DNA from: Nocardioides luti
GTDB taxonomy: Bacteria; Actinomycetota; Actinomycetes; Propionibacteriales; Nocardioidaceae
Assembly: GCF_014212315.1 (NCBI RefSeq)
Contig: NZ_JACKXE010000001.1
Coordinates: forward strand, 1,116,001 to 1,180,000
Direction: 5' to 3'
DNA: 64,000 nucleotides
Every line of letters starts with the position of its first letter. Within the stretch, counting starts at the first letter, position 1. Below are positions 52,027-61,173 of this stretch, one piece after another. The position numbers were made by a program, and so were the translations under genes. The notes below the pieces were generated by a model. That model was given only the letters and a program-made list of their open reading frames with translations. It had not been told where the DNA came from and did no database searches.

Positions 52027-52893
52027 TCAGGCGACGTCGCTGAGCGCTGCGAACTCCTCGTCGGTCAGCTCGATGGCCGCCGCGGCGGTGTTCGACTCGA
52101 GGTGGTCGACGCTCTTCGTGCCCGGGATCGGCAGCATCACCGGCGAGCGGCGCAGCAGCCAGGCGAGCGCCAGCTGCGACGGTGTCGCGTCGTGCTCCTT
52201 CGCCGCGGCCGCGAGCGGACCGTCCTCCTTGGACAGCTCGCCGGTCGCGAGCGGGAACCACGGGATGAACCCGATGCCGTGCTGCTCGCAGTGGTCGAGC
52301 AGCGGCTCGGCGTCGCGGTTGGTCAGGTTGAAGAGGTTCTGCACGGTCGCGATCGTCGCGACCTCCTGGGCCGCCTGGAGCTGGTCCACGTCGACCTCGG
52401 ACAGACCGATGTGGCGGATCTTGCCCTCGTCCTGCAGCTTCTTCAGCTCGCCGACCTGGTCCTCCAGCGGGACGTCGGGGTCGATGCGGTGCAGCTGGAA
52501 GAGGTCGATCGTGTCGAGGCCGAGGCGGCGCAGGCTGAGCTCCGCCTGCTGGCGGAGGTACGCCGGGTTGCCGACCGGCGTCCAGATGCCGGGGCCCTGC
52601 CGGGTCAGGCCGGCCTTGGTCGCGATGACGACGTCGTCGGCGTACGGGTGCAGCGCCTCCTTGAGCAGCTCCTCGGCCACGACGGGCCCGTAGGAGTCGG
52701 CCGTGTCGAAGAACGTCACGCCGACCTCCACGGCCCGCCGCAGCACCCGGATCGCGCCGTCGCGGTCGTCCGGCTCGCCCCAGACGCCGTCGCCGGTGAG
52801 CTGCATGGTGCCGTAGCCGAGGCGGACGACGGGGAGGTCGCCGCCGATCGAGAACGAGCCGGACGGTGCTGCGAGGTTCTGGGTGTCGGTCAT
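52027..52893 (-). CDS. Aldo/keto reductase
   Basis: 288 residues. AKR TIM barrel with the catalytic tetrad visible: Asp and Tyr in FFDTADSYGP, Lys in VIATKAGL and His in DLFQLHRIDPD. NADPH-binding C-terminal part LLRRSPVMLPIPGTKSVDHL. The enzyme reduces carbonyls in the cytoplasm, substrate unknown. It is coupled to gnd by an ATGA overlap; gnd supplies NADPH, so the pairing may link reductant supply and use. Confidence 0.93.
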   Translation of the reverse strand: MTDTQNLAAPSGSFSIGGDLPVVRLGYGTMQLTGDGVWGEPDDRDGAIRVLRRAVEVGVTFFDTADSYGPVVAEELLKEALHPYADDVVIATKAGLTRQGPGIWTPVGNPAYLRQQAELSLRRLGLDTIDLFQLHRIDPDVPLEDQVGELKKLQDEGKIRHIGLSEVDVDQLQAAQEVATIATVQNLFNLTNRDAEPLLDHCEQHGIGFIPWFPLATGELSKEDGPLAAAAKEHDATPSQLALAWLLRRSPVMLPIPGTKSVDHLESNTAAAAIELTDEEFAALSDVA

Positions 52894-54350
52894 GACATCT
52901 CCTTCTCGGTGAGGTCGCCCGCCCAGAGGGTGTGGAAGGTGCCCTCCCGGTCGGTGCGGCGGTAGGTGTGCGCGCCGAAGTTGTCGCGCAGCGCCTGGAT
53001 CAGGGCGGCGGGCAGGCGCTCGCGGCGCAGCCCGTCGAAGTAGGACAGCGACGAGGCGAACGCCGGGACCGGCACCCCGGCCCGGGCGGCCGTCGCGACG
53101 ACGCGGCGCCAGGCGTCGACGCCGTCCTTGACCGCGTCGGCGAAGTACGGCGTCGTCAGCAGCGTCGTGAGGTCCGGCTCGTCGGCGTACGCCTCCTTGA
53201 TGCGGTCGAGGAACTGCGCGCGGATGATGCAGCCGCCCCGCCAGATCGTGGCCATCGAGCCGAGGTCGATGGCCCAGCCGTTCTCCTCGGCGCCCGCGGC
53301 GATCTGGTCGAAGCCCTGCGCGTAGGCCACCACCTTGGAGGCGTAGAGCGCGGCGCGGACGTCGTCGACGAAGGCCTCGCGGTCGATCTCGACGGTGTCC
53401 GCCTCGGAGGTGGTCGAGAAGACCGCGCGCGCGGCCTCGCGCTGCTCGGTGTGGCCGGAGAGGCTCCGCGCGAAGGTGGCCTCGGCGATGCCGGTGATCG
53501 GCACGCCCAGGTCGAGGGCGCTCTGCACGGTCCAGCGGCCGGTGCCCTTCTGCTCGGCCGCGTCCTCGACGACGTCGACGAACGGCTGACCGGTCGCGGC
53601 ATCGGTGTGGCTGAGCACGTCGGCGGTCATCTCGATGAGGAAGCTCTCGAGGTCACCCTCGTTCCACTCGCGGAACACGTCGGCGACGGCACCGGGCTCG
53701 AGGCCGCCCACGCTGCGGAGCAGGTCGAAGGACTCGGCGATCAGCTGCATGTCGGCGTACTCGATGCCGTTGTGGACCATCTTCACGAAGTGGCCGGCCG
53801 CGTCGGGGCCGACGTGGGTGCAGCACGGGGTCCCGTCGACCTCGGCGGCGATCGCCTCCATGATCGGGCCGAGCCGCTCGTAGGCGTGCTCGGAGCCGCC
53901 GACCATGATCGACGGGCCGTTGAGCGCGCCCTCCTCGCCGCCGGACACGCCCATCCCGACGAAGTGCAGGCCCTTCTCCTCCAGCGCCTGCTGGCGGCGC
54001 CGGGTGTCGGTGAAGTGCGCGTTGCCCGCGTCGACGACGATGTCGCCCTCGTCGAGCAGCGGGACCAGCTCGTCGATGACGGCGTCGGTCGGCTCGCCGG
54101 CCTTGACCATCACCAGGATCGCGCGCGGCTTCTCGATCGAGGCCACGAAGTCCTCGAGGCTCTCCGAGCCGACGAACGCCCCACCGTGCTCCTCGGCCTC
54201 GCCGCCGAACGCGTCGATGAGGTCGGTCATCCGCGACGTGGTGCGGTTGTGGACGGCGATCCGGTGGCCGTGCCGCGCGATGTTGCGGGCCAGGTTGCGG
54301 CCCATCACCGCGAGGCCGGTCAGTCCGATGGTGGCGAGCTCGTCGCTCAT
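52890..54350 (-). CDS. gnd: 6-phosphogluconate dehydrogenase (decarboxylating)
   Basis: 486 residues from ATG 54350 (GGAGGG 8 bp upstream). NADP-binding motif GLTGLAVMGRNLARNIARHG, VVDAGNAHFTDTRRR, GMGVSGGEEGALNGPSIMVG and the catalytic KMVHNGIEYADMQ (Lys and His-Asn). C-terminal all-helical half with GTGRWTVQSALDLGVP and WRGGCIIRAQFL. It oxidises 6-phosphogluconate to ribulose 5-phosphate with NADPH formation, the pathway of RpiB. Coupled to the downstream aldo/keto reductase. Confidence 0.97.
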   Translation of the reverse strand: MSDELATIGLTGLAVMGRNLARNIARHGHRIAVHNRTTSRMTDLIDAFGGEAEEHGGAFVGSESLEDFVASIEKPRAILVMVKAGEPTDAVIDELVPLLDEGDIVVDAGNAHFTDTRRRQQALEEKGLHFVGMGVSGGEEGALNGPSIMVGGSEHAYERLGPIMEAIAAEVDGTPCCTHVGPDAAGHFVKMVHNGIEYADMQLIAESFDLLRSVGGLEPGAVADVFREWNEGDLESFLIEMTADVLSHTDAATGQPFVDVVEDAAEQKGTGRWTVQSALDLGVPITGIAEATFARSLSGHTEQREAARAVFSTTSEADTVEIDREAFVDDVRAALYASKVVAYAQGFDQIAAGAEENGWAIDLGSMATIWRGGCIIRAQFLDRIKEAYADEPDLTTLLTTPYFADAVKDGVDAWRRVVATAARAGVPVPAFASSLSYFDGLRRERLPAALIQALRDNFGAHTYRRTDREGTFHTLWAGDLTEKEMS

Positions 54351-54597
54351 GCGGGGTCCCTCCAGAGGTCCGTTGCGGGGTGCTCGTGCGGCGTACCCAG
54401 GGACAACCAGCGGCATCCGCAGGCATTCCCCCGGCACCTCCGCTGAGCGTGAAATCCGTGTTTCCGGTCGATTTCGGCGTCCAACCTCTGGATTGCCTCA
54501 AGGTCTGTTGAAGGTTGGTTCAGGAACCGGTTCCGGGGCCATTCCGGCTGTCAGGCTTCGTCTTGTCCCACCGAACCGTCAGAAATCGGAGCCCACC

Positions 54598-56526
54598 GTG
54601 CTCAAGCGCATCGCCACCCTCGCCGCCCTCGTCGGCCTGCTCGTCGCCGCGCTGCTCGCGCCGACCGCAGCCTTCGCCGGCAGCGGCAGCCCCGCCGGCA
54701 ACAACGGCACGGTGAAGATCGCCGAGGACGGCGACTTCGACACCCCGAGCAACGACCCGCACGTCGGCTGCACCTTCACCGTCGAGTGGTACGGCTTCGA
54801 CAAGGGCAGCGACATCATCTCCACGGTCAGCTTCGAGATGCAGGCCCCCACCGCGGACGTGGCCCTGACGGTCACCGGCGACACCACCGTCTTCGTGGGT
54901 GGCGACGACAACTCCGGCGGCGGCAGCGCCGCCGGCCTGGACGGCCGCGAGCCGTACACCCTCGCCTTCAAGGGCGCGGCGCACCCGCAGCAGGGCTACC
55001 ACATCAAGATGACCATCAACACGCCCGGCTCCAACGGTGCGGACAAGAAGTCCAAGGTCTTCTGGGTCACCGGCTGCGCCGAGACCGTCACCCCCGCCCC
55101 CAAGATGACGATGACCAAGACGGTCGCCGACTCCAACGACGCCGACACGCTCGCCTCGCAGGGTGAGGTCCTCACCTACTCCTTCTCGGTCACCAACACC
55201 GGCAACGTGCCGCTCACCAACGTGAAGATCACCGACGCGATGATCCCGGCCCTGGCCAACGGCGCCGTCTGCGCCGCCACGCTCGCCGTCGGCGCGACCA
55301 CCACCTGCCCCGGCATGGCACCGGCCACCCACGTGGTCACCGCAGCCGAGGTGGCGGCCGGGAAGGTCCTCAACACGGCCACCACCACCGGCACTCCGCC
55401 GAGCGGCGCGAACGTCACCGCCCAGGCGACCGCCAAGATCACCAGCTACGCCCCGCCGGTCGTCACGCCGCCCGGCGACACCGTGACGCCGGCGCCGTCG
55501 ATCTCCCTGACGAAGGCAGTCGCGGACTCCGACGACGCCGACTCGCTGGCCTCGCAGGACGAGACGCTGACCTACAGCTTCTCGGTGACCAACACCGGCA
55601 ACGTCGCCCTCACCAACGTCACCCTGACCGACGCGATGATCCCGGCCCTCGCCAACGGCGCCCTCTGCGTCGCCGATCTGGCCGTCGGCGCCACGACCAC
55701 CTGCCCCGCCCTGCCGGCCGCCACCCACCTCGTCAGCGCGGCCGACGCGGCGCACGGCACCGTGGACAACACCGCGACCGTCACCGGCACCTCGCCGGCC
55801 GGCACCCACGTCAGCGACCAGGACTCGGCCACCATCACCACGGTCGCCCCGGTCGTCACCCCGGACCCGACGCCGGCCCCGGCGCCCTTCACCTGGGACT
55901 GGACCTACGCCGACCCCAGCTGCAGCGCCCTCACGGTCGTCTACCCGTCGAACATCCCCGACGGCCAGGCCAACGACGTCAACGTCCGGATCCTGACCCA
56001 CAAGGGCGAGGTCACCCTGAACTTCCACAACAACGAGGGGTTCTGGGGCGGCACCACGCTGTTCGACTTCCTCAGCCACCCGAAGTGGCCGGCCGGCGTG
56101 ACGTCGTACTCCGTGGTCTGGACCCAGGTCGGCGGCACGAACTACCACTGGCAGGGCAACGTCAAGTGCCTGATCAAGGACGACGGCAACCCCGCCACGG
56201 CCGACGCCCCGGTCGGTGTCACCACCGTCAGCGGCTGGCGCAGCAGCACGGTCACGGTCCGCAAGGGCCAGACCGTGTCGGCCGACACCGTCAGCGTCTC
56301 GCAGGCCGGCGACCAGGACCTGGTCCTGCAGGTGCTCCGTGCCGGCAGCGCCCGCGGCGCCTCCACCTGGCAGGACGTCAAGACGGTCGCCACCGACGGT
56401 GACACCGCCAAGGTCACCTTCGGCCGCCAGCTCCGCAAGGGCACGTTCAAGTACCGCCTCGTCGTGGCCGGCTCGGACACCGTCACCGGTGCCGCGACCA
56501 AGAGCTTCACCGTCAAGGTGAAGTGA
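54598..56526 (+). CDS. Secreted protein with two DUF11 repeats
   Basis: 642 residues from GTG 54598. A signal peptide (ATLAALVGLLVAALLAPTAA, cleavage after AFA, residue 27) is followed by a ~130-residue unique domain, then two DUF11-type repeats (about 163-285 and 295-417), each with DADxLASQxExLTYSF-like, SVTNTGNVPLTNV and NTATTTGT segments. They are near-duplicates. A final ~200 residues end in FKYRLVVAGSDTVTGAATKS. No LPxTG or other cell-wall anchor is seen, so it is secreted or loosely held at the surface, perhaps in adhesion or as a structural wall protein. A 14-bp-stem terminator follows. Confidence 0.85.
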   Translation: MLKRIATLAALVGLLVAALLAPTAAFAGSGSPAGNNGTVKIAEDGDFDTPSNDPHVGCTFTVEWYGFDKGSDIISTVSFEMQAPTADVALTVTGDTTVFVGGDDNSGGGSAAGLDGREPYTLAFKGAAHPQQGYHIKMTINTPGSNGADKKSKVFWVTGCAETVTPAPKMTMTKTVADSNDADTLASQGEVLTYSFSVTNTGNVPLTNVKITDAMIPALANGAVCAATLAVGATTTCPGMAPATHVVTAAEVAAGKVLNTATTTGTPPSGANVTAQATAKITSYAPPVVTPPGDTVTPAPSISLTKAVADSDDADSLASQDETLTYSFSVTNTGNVALTNVTLTDAMIPALANGALCVADLAVGATTTCPALPAATHLVSAADAAHGTVDNTATVTGTSPAGTHVSDQDSATITTVAPVVTPDPTPAPAPFTWDWTYADPSCSALTVVYPSNIPDGQANDVNVRILTHKGEVTLNFHNNEGFWGGTTLFDFLSHPKWPAGVTSYSVVWTQVGGTNYHWQGNVKCLIKDDGNPATADAPVGVTTVSGWRSSTVTVRKGQTVSADTVSVSQAGDQDLVLQVLRAGSARGASTWQDVKTVATDGDTAKVTFGRQLRKGTFKYRLVVAGSDTVTGAATKSFTVKVK

Positions 56527-56552
56527 CCGCACGACCCGAGCACGTACGCCGT

Positions 56553-56583
56553 AGGCCGGCTCCCCCCGCGGGGGAGCCGGCCT
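56553..56583. terminator. Terminator between the DUF11 protein gene and the acylase gene
   Basis: 14-bp stem AGGCCGGCTCCCCC / GGGGGAGCCGGCCT, three-base loop, 26 bp after the DUF11 gene stop and 22 bp before the converging acylase stop. Confidence 0.88.
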
Positions 56584-56605
56584 TCGGCTTCGTGGGTGAG
56601 GGCCG

Positions 56606-59074
56606 TCAGCCGCTGACGCGGTAGCTGCTGACCAGGTCCTTGCGGATCTGGGCCCGGGTCCACGCGAAGTGCACCCACTTCTTCTGCGAGAACATCCGCG
56701 TCTGGTCGGTCGACCACGGCGAGCGGGGGTCCTCCGACTGGCCGTAGGTCAGGATCGTCCGGGCGTTGACCCGGCCGCCGGACAGGAACGCGATCGCCTG
56801 GATGTGCGACGAGCCGTAGGTGATCGGCCGGTAGCGGCCGTGCGCCTTCGTGTAGCGCGAGGCCAGCGCGTTCGCGTTGCCGGCCGCGTCACCCGTGCCG
56901 CCCCCGAGCGGGATCCGCGGCGCGCCCCGGTCCCCCGCGACCTGGAGCTTGCCCCAGGGCGCGTCGAAGGCGATCTTGCGGTCGCGCAACGCACCGATGG
57001 CGTCGCTCATCGCCTGCACCAGCTGCGGGTTGCTGGTGTTCAGGTCGCGCGGGGTGTTGAGCGGGTCGCTCGGGTCGAACGGCGTGAGCCAGACGCCCTG
57101 GGCGGGCAGCCGGGCGATGAACTCCTCGAAGATCGCGTAGCCGCGCGACGTGGTGTTCGAGTGGCCGTCCCAGTCGTGCAGCGCGGCGCAGGCCTTCGTC
57201 TCACCGGTCTGGTCGCACAGGGTGTCGAGGTCGCCGTTCTGGCGCATCACCTCGCCGGCGCGGACCCGGTTGGCGTGCTCGTGGCCGCGCAGGCTCCGCG
57301 GCGACTCCTTCTTGCCCGACGCGAGCCGGTCGATGACGTACTGCGAGACCATCCGCGTGCGCATCGTGCGCTCGCACTGCTCGCAGCCGATGATGCCGGC
57401 GTAGCCCTCGATCGGCTGGGCCGGGTTGGGCAGCCAGTAGGAGTCGTTGGCGTTCATCACCCAGTCGCGGCGGATCTCCGAGGGCAGGTTCTTCGCGCCG
57501 AAGACACCGGGGCGCTGCGAGTCCTCGTCGGTCCCCCAGGCGCACGAGGAGTCGGCGAAGGTGCCGTCGAGGCCGGGCAGGCCGGCCGCCTGGTCGAGGA
57601 TGCGCCCGGTCGGGGTCATGCACTGCTCGGCCAGGGCGTCCGGGACGTTCGGGACGACCGAGTGGTCGGCGTACAGCGCGTCGCCGTTGCGGTCCGCCGC
57701 GGTCGTGTTGACCCACGGCATCCCGCCCGCGGCGTCCTGGCGCCGCAGCAGGTCGCGCACGTTCTTCGCCTTGCCCATGTTGAGGAAGGTGTCGACCGTG
57801 CGGAGCTGCTCGGCGTTCGCGTCACGGATCGCCCAGACGCTGCTCGGCGACCAGCCGAGGAAGATGGCGGGGGCGTCCACGACGTAGCCCTGCGGCGTGC
57901 GGTAGAGGTCCTCGGAGACCCGCTTCAGCGAGCCGTCCTTCTGCTTGACGGTCACCTTGACGGTGCGGTGCTCGAGCGTCTTCGGGCCGGGGTCGGTGGC
58001 GTACGTCGTGGCGCCGTCGACCAGCTTGTACTCGTACGGCGTGAAGCGGTACGCCGTGGACACGGTGTGGCTCCACGCCACGTTGTTGTTCCACCCGATG
58101 TTCACGACGGGCGAGCCGATCAGCGAGGCGCCGGCCACGTTGTAGTGACCGGGGATCGTCAGGTGCTGCTGGGTGAAGCGGTAGCGGCCGTTCCACGGGA
58201 AGTGCGGGTTGCCGAGCAGCATGCCCTTGCCGGTGGTGGTCGCGTCGCCGCCGATGGCCGTGGCGTTGGAGCCGAACGGCGACTCGGGGTCCTTGCCCAG
58301 CGCCTTGAGCAGCGCGTCGCGGTCGATCGAGGCCGCGGTCGGGTTCGGGGTGCCCGGGTCGTCCGGGGCCGGCGGGTCGGCGTCGACGATCTCCTTGACG
58401 AAGACGCCGCTCGACGCGAGCAGGTTGGCCAGGTAGACGCCGTACCAGAGGTCCAGCGGGGTGGCGCGCTTCTTGAGGTAGCCGGCACCGTGGCAGGCGG
58501 GGTCGGTCACGCCCTGCGGGCCGACCTTCGCGAGGTAGCGGTTGAGCCCGGCGGTGTAGCCGCGCACCATCGCGCGGGCCTGCTTGCCGGGGCCGCGCAC
58601 CTTGTCCGCGAGCAGCTTCTCCACGACGTGGCGGTTGCGCAGGTCGGTGACGAACGCGTCGACCTGGAGGTTCGAGGCGTCCAGGGTGACCTGGTCGTTG
58701 TAGGTGCCGGTCGGGCCGAACCAGCGCGAGCGCTGCCCCCGGCCGGTCAGCAGCGTGTCGGCCAGCGTGCAGGTCGACGTCTCGGCGGCGGCGTACCCGC
58801 TGCCGAAGCCGAGGTCGCCGAAGTTGTCGGCGGTGATGTGCGGGATGCCGTGCGTGGTCCGCTCGATGCGGGCGTGGTACGTCGGCCGGTGGCGGGCGTC
58901 CGCGCCGGCGGAGGTCGTCGGGGCCGCCGCGGCGACCTGCGGGGCGGCGGTGGCGCTGCCGCCGGTGGCCGTCGAGACGGCGGCCCCGACCGGGACGAGG
59001 GCGAGGGTGGCGACGAGGGCCCCGACTCGTTGAGCAGGGCGTCGCGCTGGGCGTGGACCGCTACGGGAGAACAT
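56606..59074 (-). CDS. Secreted penicillin acylase-family Ntn hydrolase (AHL-acylase-like)
   Basis: 822 residues. A signal peptide (GALVATLALVPVGAAVSTAT, Ala-rich region to ~50), then RIERTTHGIPHITADNFGDL and GYAAAETSTCTLADTLLTGR, a spacer, and the processing site SPFGSNATAIGG with nucleophile Ser269. Later NIGWNNNVAWSHTVS and GGMPWVNTTAADRNGDALY match the beta-chain oxyanion region. It resembles the acyl-homoserine-lactone/cyclic-lipopeptide acylase branch (PvdQ, AhlM style). Secreted; substrate likely an N-acyl amide, which is a family inference. It converges on the DUF11 gene. Confidence 0.87.
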   Translation of the reverse strand: MFSRSGPRPARRPAQRVGALVATLALVPVGAAVSTATGGSATAAPQVAAAAPTTSAGADARHRPTYHARIERTTHGIPHITADNFGDLGFGSGYAAAETSTCTLADTLLTGRGQRSRWFGPTGTYNDQVTLDASNLQVDAFVTDLRNRHVVEKLLADKVRGPGKQARAMVRGYTAGLNRYLAKVGPQGVTDPACHGAGYLKKRATPLDLWYGVYLANLLASSGVFVKEIVDADPPAPDDPGTPNPTAASIDRDALLKALGKDPESPFGSNATAIGGDATTTGKGMLLGNPHFPWNGRYRFTQQHLTIPGHYNVAGASLIGSPVVNIGWNNNVAWSHTVSTAYRFTPYEYKLVDGATTYATDPGPKTLEHRTVKVTVKQKDGSLKRVSEDLYRTPQGYVVDAPAIFLGWSPSSVWAIRDANAEQLRTVDTFLNMGKAKNVRDLLRRQDAAGGMPWVNTTAADRNGDALYADHSVVPNVPDALAEQCMTPTGRILDQAAGLPGLDGTFADSSCAWGTDEDSQRPGVFGAKNLPSEIRRDWVMNANDSYWLPNPAQPIEGYAGIIGCEQCERTMRTRMVSQYVIDRLASGKKESPRSLRGHEHANRVRAGEVMRQNGDLDTLCDQTGETKACAALHDWDGHSNTTSRGYAIFEEFIARLPAQGVWLTPFDPSDPLNTPRDLNTSNPQLVQAMSDAIGALRDRKIAFDAPWGKLQVAGDRGAPRIPLGGGTGDAAGNANALASRYTKAHGRYRPITYGSSHIQAIAFLSGGRVNARTILTYGQSEDPRSPWSTDQTRMFSQKKWVHFAWTRAQIRKDLVSSYRVSG

Positions 59075-59134
59075 GTTCTACCCAACGGACCAGCACGGCG
59101 CCGGTTATGGGTCGTTAACCGACGCGCGCGACGC

Positions 59135-59458
59135 TCAGAGGTAGAGGCCGGTCGACTCGTCGGCGAGCCGCTCGGCGGCGACGGCGTGCACGTCCCGCTC
59201 GCGGAGGACGACGTACACCTCGCCGTGCACCTCGACCTCGGCCTTGTCCTCGGGGTCGAAGAGCACCTTGTCCCCCGCCTCGACCGCACGGGCGTGCGGC
59301 CCGACGGCGACGACGGTCGACCAGGTCAGGCGACGCGCGCCCATGGCGGCGGTCGCGGGGATCACGATGCCGCCCGAGGAGCGGCGCTCGCCGGCCTCGC
59401 GGTCCACCTCGACCATGACGCGGTCGTGGAGCATCTTGATGGGGGTCTTGTCGCTCAT
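59135..59458 (-). CDS. groES: GroES-like co-chaperonin
   Basis: 107 residues from ATG 59458 (MSDKTPIKMLHDRVMVEVDR), the usual start. GroES beta-barrel: MLHDRVMVEVD, the mobile loop EAGERRSSGGIVIPATAA, TVVAVGPHARAVEAGDKVLF and VHGEVYVVLRERDVHAV. The gene is not beside groEL here; a second copy is likely elsewhere. The ~15-residue C-terminal extension (AERLADESTGLYL) is longer than in GroES of E. coli. It lies 35 bp after the DUF3618 gene on the same strand. Confidence 0.85.
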   Translation of the reverse strand: MSDKTPIKMLHDRVMVEVDREAGERRSSGGIVIPATAAMGARRLTWSTVVAVGPHARAVEAGDKVLFDPEDKAEVEVHGEVYVVLRERDVHAVAAERLADESTGLYL

Positions 59459-59493
59459 GCGGGGGGGCCGATCCAGGGAGCCCGGAGGCTGCG

Positions 59494-59742
59494 TCAGCTC
59501 GCGACCTTGCGGATGACGGCGAGCAGCACGATCACGCCGACGACACCGCCGACGGTCTTGAGGATGTTGTCGGTGCGGGGCTGGCCCGTGGCCTCGTCGA
59601 CGTAGTGGCCCTTGATGGCGCTCACCTCGCGGCTGACGATGGTCTTCGGGTGCGAGCGGTAGAGCAGCTGGTCGATCGTGGTCGCCAGGCGCTCGCGCGT
59701 CTCTTCGATCTCGCGCTCGAGGTCCGTCAGTTCCTTGGTCAC
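59494..59742 (-). CDS. DUF3618 protein, single-pass membrane
   Basis: 82 residues from GTG 59742. The N-terminal coiled-coil LEREIEETRERLATTIDQLL is the DUF3618 signature; a middle segment carries KTIVSREVSAIKGHYVD; one C-terminal membrane helix GGVVGVIVLLAVIRKVAS. Members are small actinobacterial membrane proteins, often near a phage-holin-like protein (DUF3618/DUF1469) in cell-envelope operons; no function is established. The adjacent GroES-like gene on the same strand may be co-transcribed. Confidence 0.85.
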   Translation of the reverse strand: MTKELTDLEREIEETRERLATTIDQLLYRSHPKTIVSREVSAIKGHYVDEATGQPRTDNILKTVGGVVGVIVLLAVIRKVAS

Positions 59743-59816
59743 CCGCGCAGGCTATCAATGCACCCGGCTGCCGGGGGGTGCGCCCTCCCGCGGCCGGCCC
59801 TCCTATCCTGTCGGGC

Positions 59817-60287
59817 ATGGATCGTCTCGCCGCCGGTGACACCGCACCCGACTTCACGCTCACGGACGACGCGGGCTCGGAGGTCACGCTCTCCGACCTC
59901 CGCGGCCGCAAGGTCATCGTCTACTTCTACCCCGCCGCGATGACGCCGGGCTGCACCAAGCAGGCCTGCGACTTCACCGAGTCGCTCGACTCGCTGCGCG
60001 GTGGCGGCTACGAGGTGCTCGGCATCTCCCCCGACAAGCCCGAGAAGCTCGCGAAGTTCCGCGAGAAGGACGCCCTGTCGATCACCCTGCTCTCCGACCC
60101 GGACAAGGCCGTCATGACGTCGTACGGCGCGTTCGGCGAGAAGAAGCTCTACGGCAAGGTCGTCCAGGGCGTGATCCGGTCGACCTTCGTGATCGACGAG
60201 CATGGCGTGGTCGAGCTCGCGCAGTACAACGTCAAGGCCACCGGCCACGTCGCGAAGCTGCGCAAGGACCTCGGCCTCGCGTCCTAG
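59817..60287 (+). CDS. bcp: Peroxiredoxin Bcp (thioredoxin-dependent thiol peroxidase)
   Basis: 156 residues from ATG 59817. AhpC/TSA fold: LAAGDTAPDFTLTDDAGSEV, the peroxidatic Cys in AAMTPGCTKQACDFTESLD with the resolving Cys five residues later, and RSTFVIDEHGVVE. It reduces hydroperoxides with thioredoxin. Cytoplasmic. It is divergent from the DUF3618 gene with 74 bp between and followed by a compound inverted repeat. Confidence 0.94.
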   Translation: MDRLAAGDTAPDFTLTDDAGSEVTLSDLRGRKVIVYFYPAAMTPGCTKQACDFTESLDSLRGGGYEVLGISPDKPEKLAKFREKDALSITLLSDPDKAVMTSYGAFGEKKLYGKVVQGVIRSTFVIDEHGVVELAQYNVKATGHVAKLRKDLGLAS

Positions 60288-60325
60288 GCTGCACGGCGCT
60301 CGTAGCCGCTGAGCCCCGGGGGCGC

Positions 60326-60415
60326 TGCTTCATCACGGGATGCAGGTGAAGCCTCGCATCCCATGGTGAATTCGCCGTGGGAAGCAGCGGCTCGACTGCA
60401 TCCCGTGATGAAGCA
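60326..60415. repeat. Compound inverted repeat (family D)
   Basis: Perfect 20-bp arms TGCTTCATCACGGGATGCAG (60326-60345) and its inverse (60396-60415). The 50-bp between also folds: GCATCCCATGG / CCGTGGGAAGC (9 of 11 pairs). It sits between bcp and tRNA-Leu, 38 bp after the bcp stop. It may act as terminator. No second copy was found in the window. Confidence 0.8.
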
Positions 60416-60461
60416 GAGGCGGGTGGGACAGCACCGCCACCCGCCGTAGGATGACGCGCCA

Positions 60462-60543
60462 GCCGAAGTGGTGGAACTGGCAGACACGCAGGTTTTAGGT
60501 ACCTGTGCCTTCGGGCGTGGGGGTTCAAGTCCCCCCTTCGGCA
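60462..60543 (+). tRNA. tRNA-Leu (anticodon TAG)
   Basis: 82-nt class II tRNA: acceptor GCCGAAG/CTTCGGC, anticodon arm CAGGT-TTTAGGT-ACCTG (anticodon TAG), long variable arm TGCCTTCGGGCG and T-loop TTCAAGT. No encoded CCA. It is 26 bp upstream of the TMEM175-like gene. Confidence 0.95.
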
Positions 60544-60569
60544 CTGACCCGGTGACACAATCGCGTCCC

Positions 60570-61160
60570 ATGCGGACCAGTCGCCTCGAGGCGTTCAGCG
60601 ACGGCGTGCTCGCGATCATCATCACGATCATGGTGCTCGAGCTGCGGCCGCCCGACGGCGACCACCTCGGCGACCTGCTCGACTCGTCGACGAGCTTCCT
60701 GACCTACGTCCTGAGCTTCGTCTACATCGGGATCTACTGGAACAACCACCACCACATGTTCCAGCTCGTACGCCGGGTGGACGGGCGGGTCCTGTGGGCC
60801 AACCTGCACCTGCTCTTCTGGCTGTCGCTCTACCCGTTCACCACGGCCTGGATGGACGAGAGCGACCTGGCCCGCACCCCGCTGATGGTCTACGGGGTCA
60901 ACCTGCTGGCAGCCGCCCTCGCCTACTACGTCCTGGTGCTCGTCATCAAGCGCGCCGAGGGCCCGGGCGGCCCCTTCGCCGAGGCGATCGGGAGCGACGT
61001 CAAGGGCAAGATCTCGCCCGTGCTCTACCTCGCCGGGATCGGCTCCGCGCTGGTCGCCGGCTGGCTGGCGCTGCTGTTCTACGCGGTGGTCGCCGCGCTC
61101 TGGCTGGTGCCGGACCGGCGGATGGAGGCCTACGCGGCCGCGCACGACCTCGTGGAGTAG
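60570..61160 (+). CDS. TMEM175-family (DUF1211) K+ channel-like protein
   Basis: 196 residues from ATG 60570. Family signature FSDGVLAIIITIMVLELR in the first helix, then a second helix LTYVLSFVYIGIYWNNHHH and further helices (HLLFWLSLYPFTTAWM, MVYGVNLLAAALAYYVLVL, VLYLAGIGSALVAGWLALLF). The FSDG and WNNHHHMF motifs match bacterial TMEM175, which has six helices and conducts K+. The length is typical for bacterial members. It lies just after tRNA-Leu. Confidence 0.9.
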   Translation: MRTSRLEAFSDGVLAIIITIMVLELRPPDGDHLGDLLDSSTSFLTYVLSFVYIGIYWNNHHHMFQLVRRVDGRVLWANLHLLFWLSLYPFTTAWMDESDLARTPLMVYGVNLLAAALAYYVLVLVIKRAEGPGGPFAEAIGSDVKGKISPVLYLAGIGSALVAGWLALLFYAVVAALWLVPDRRMEAYAAAHDLVE

Positions 61161-61173
61161 GCCCTCCAGCCCG

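Noticed and set aside
59135..59742. CIRCE element in front of the GroES-like gene
   Set aside because: No TTAGCACTC-N9-GAGTGCTAA-like repeat is present in the 35 bp before groES or the 74 bp before the DUF3618 gene.
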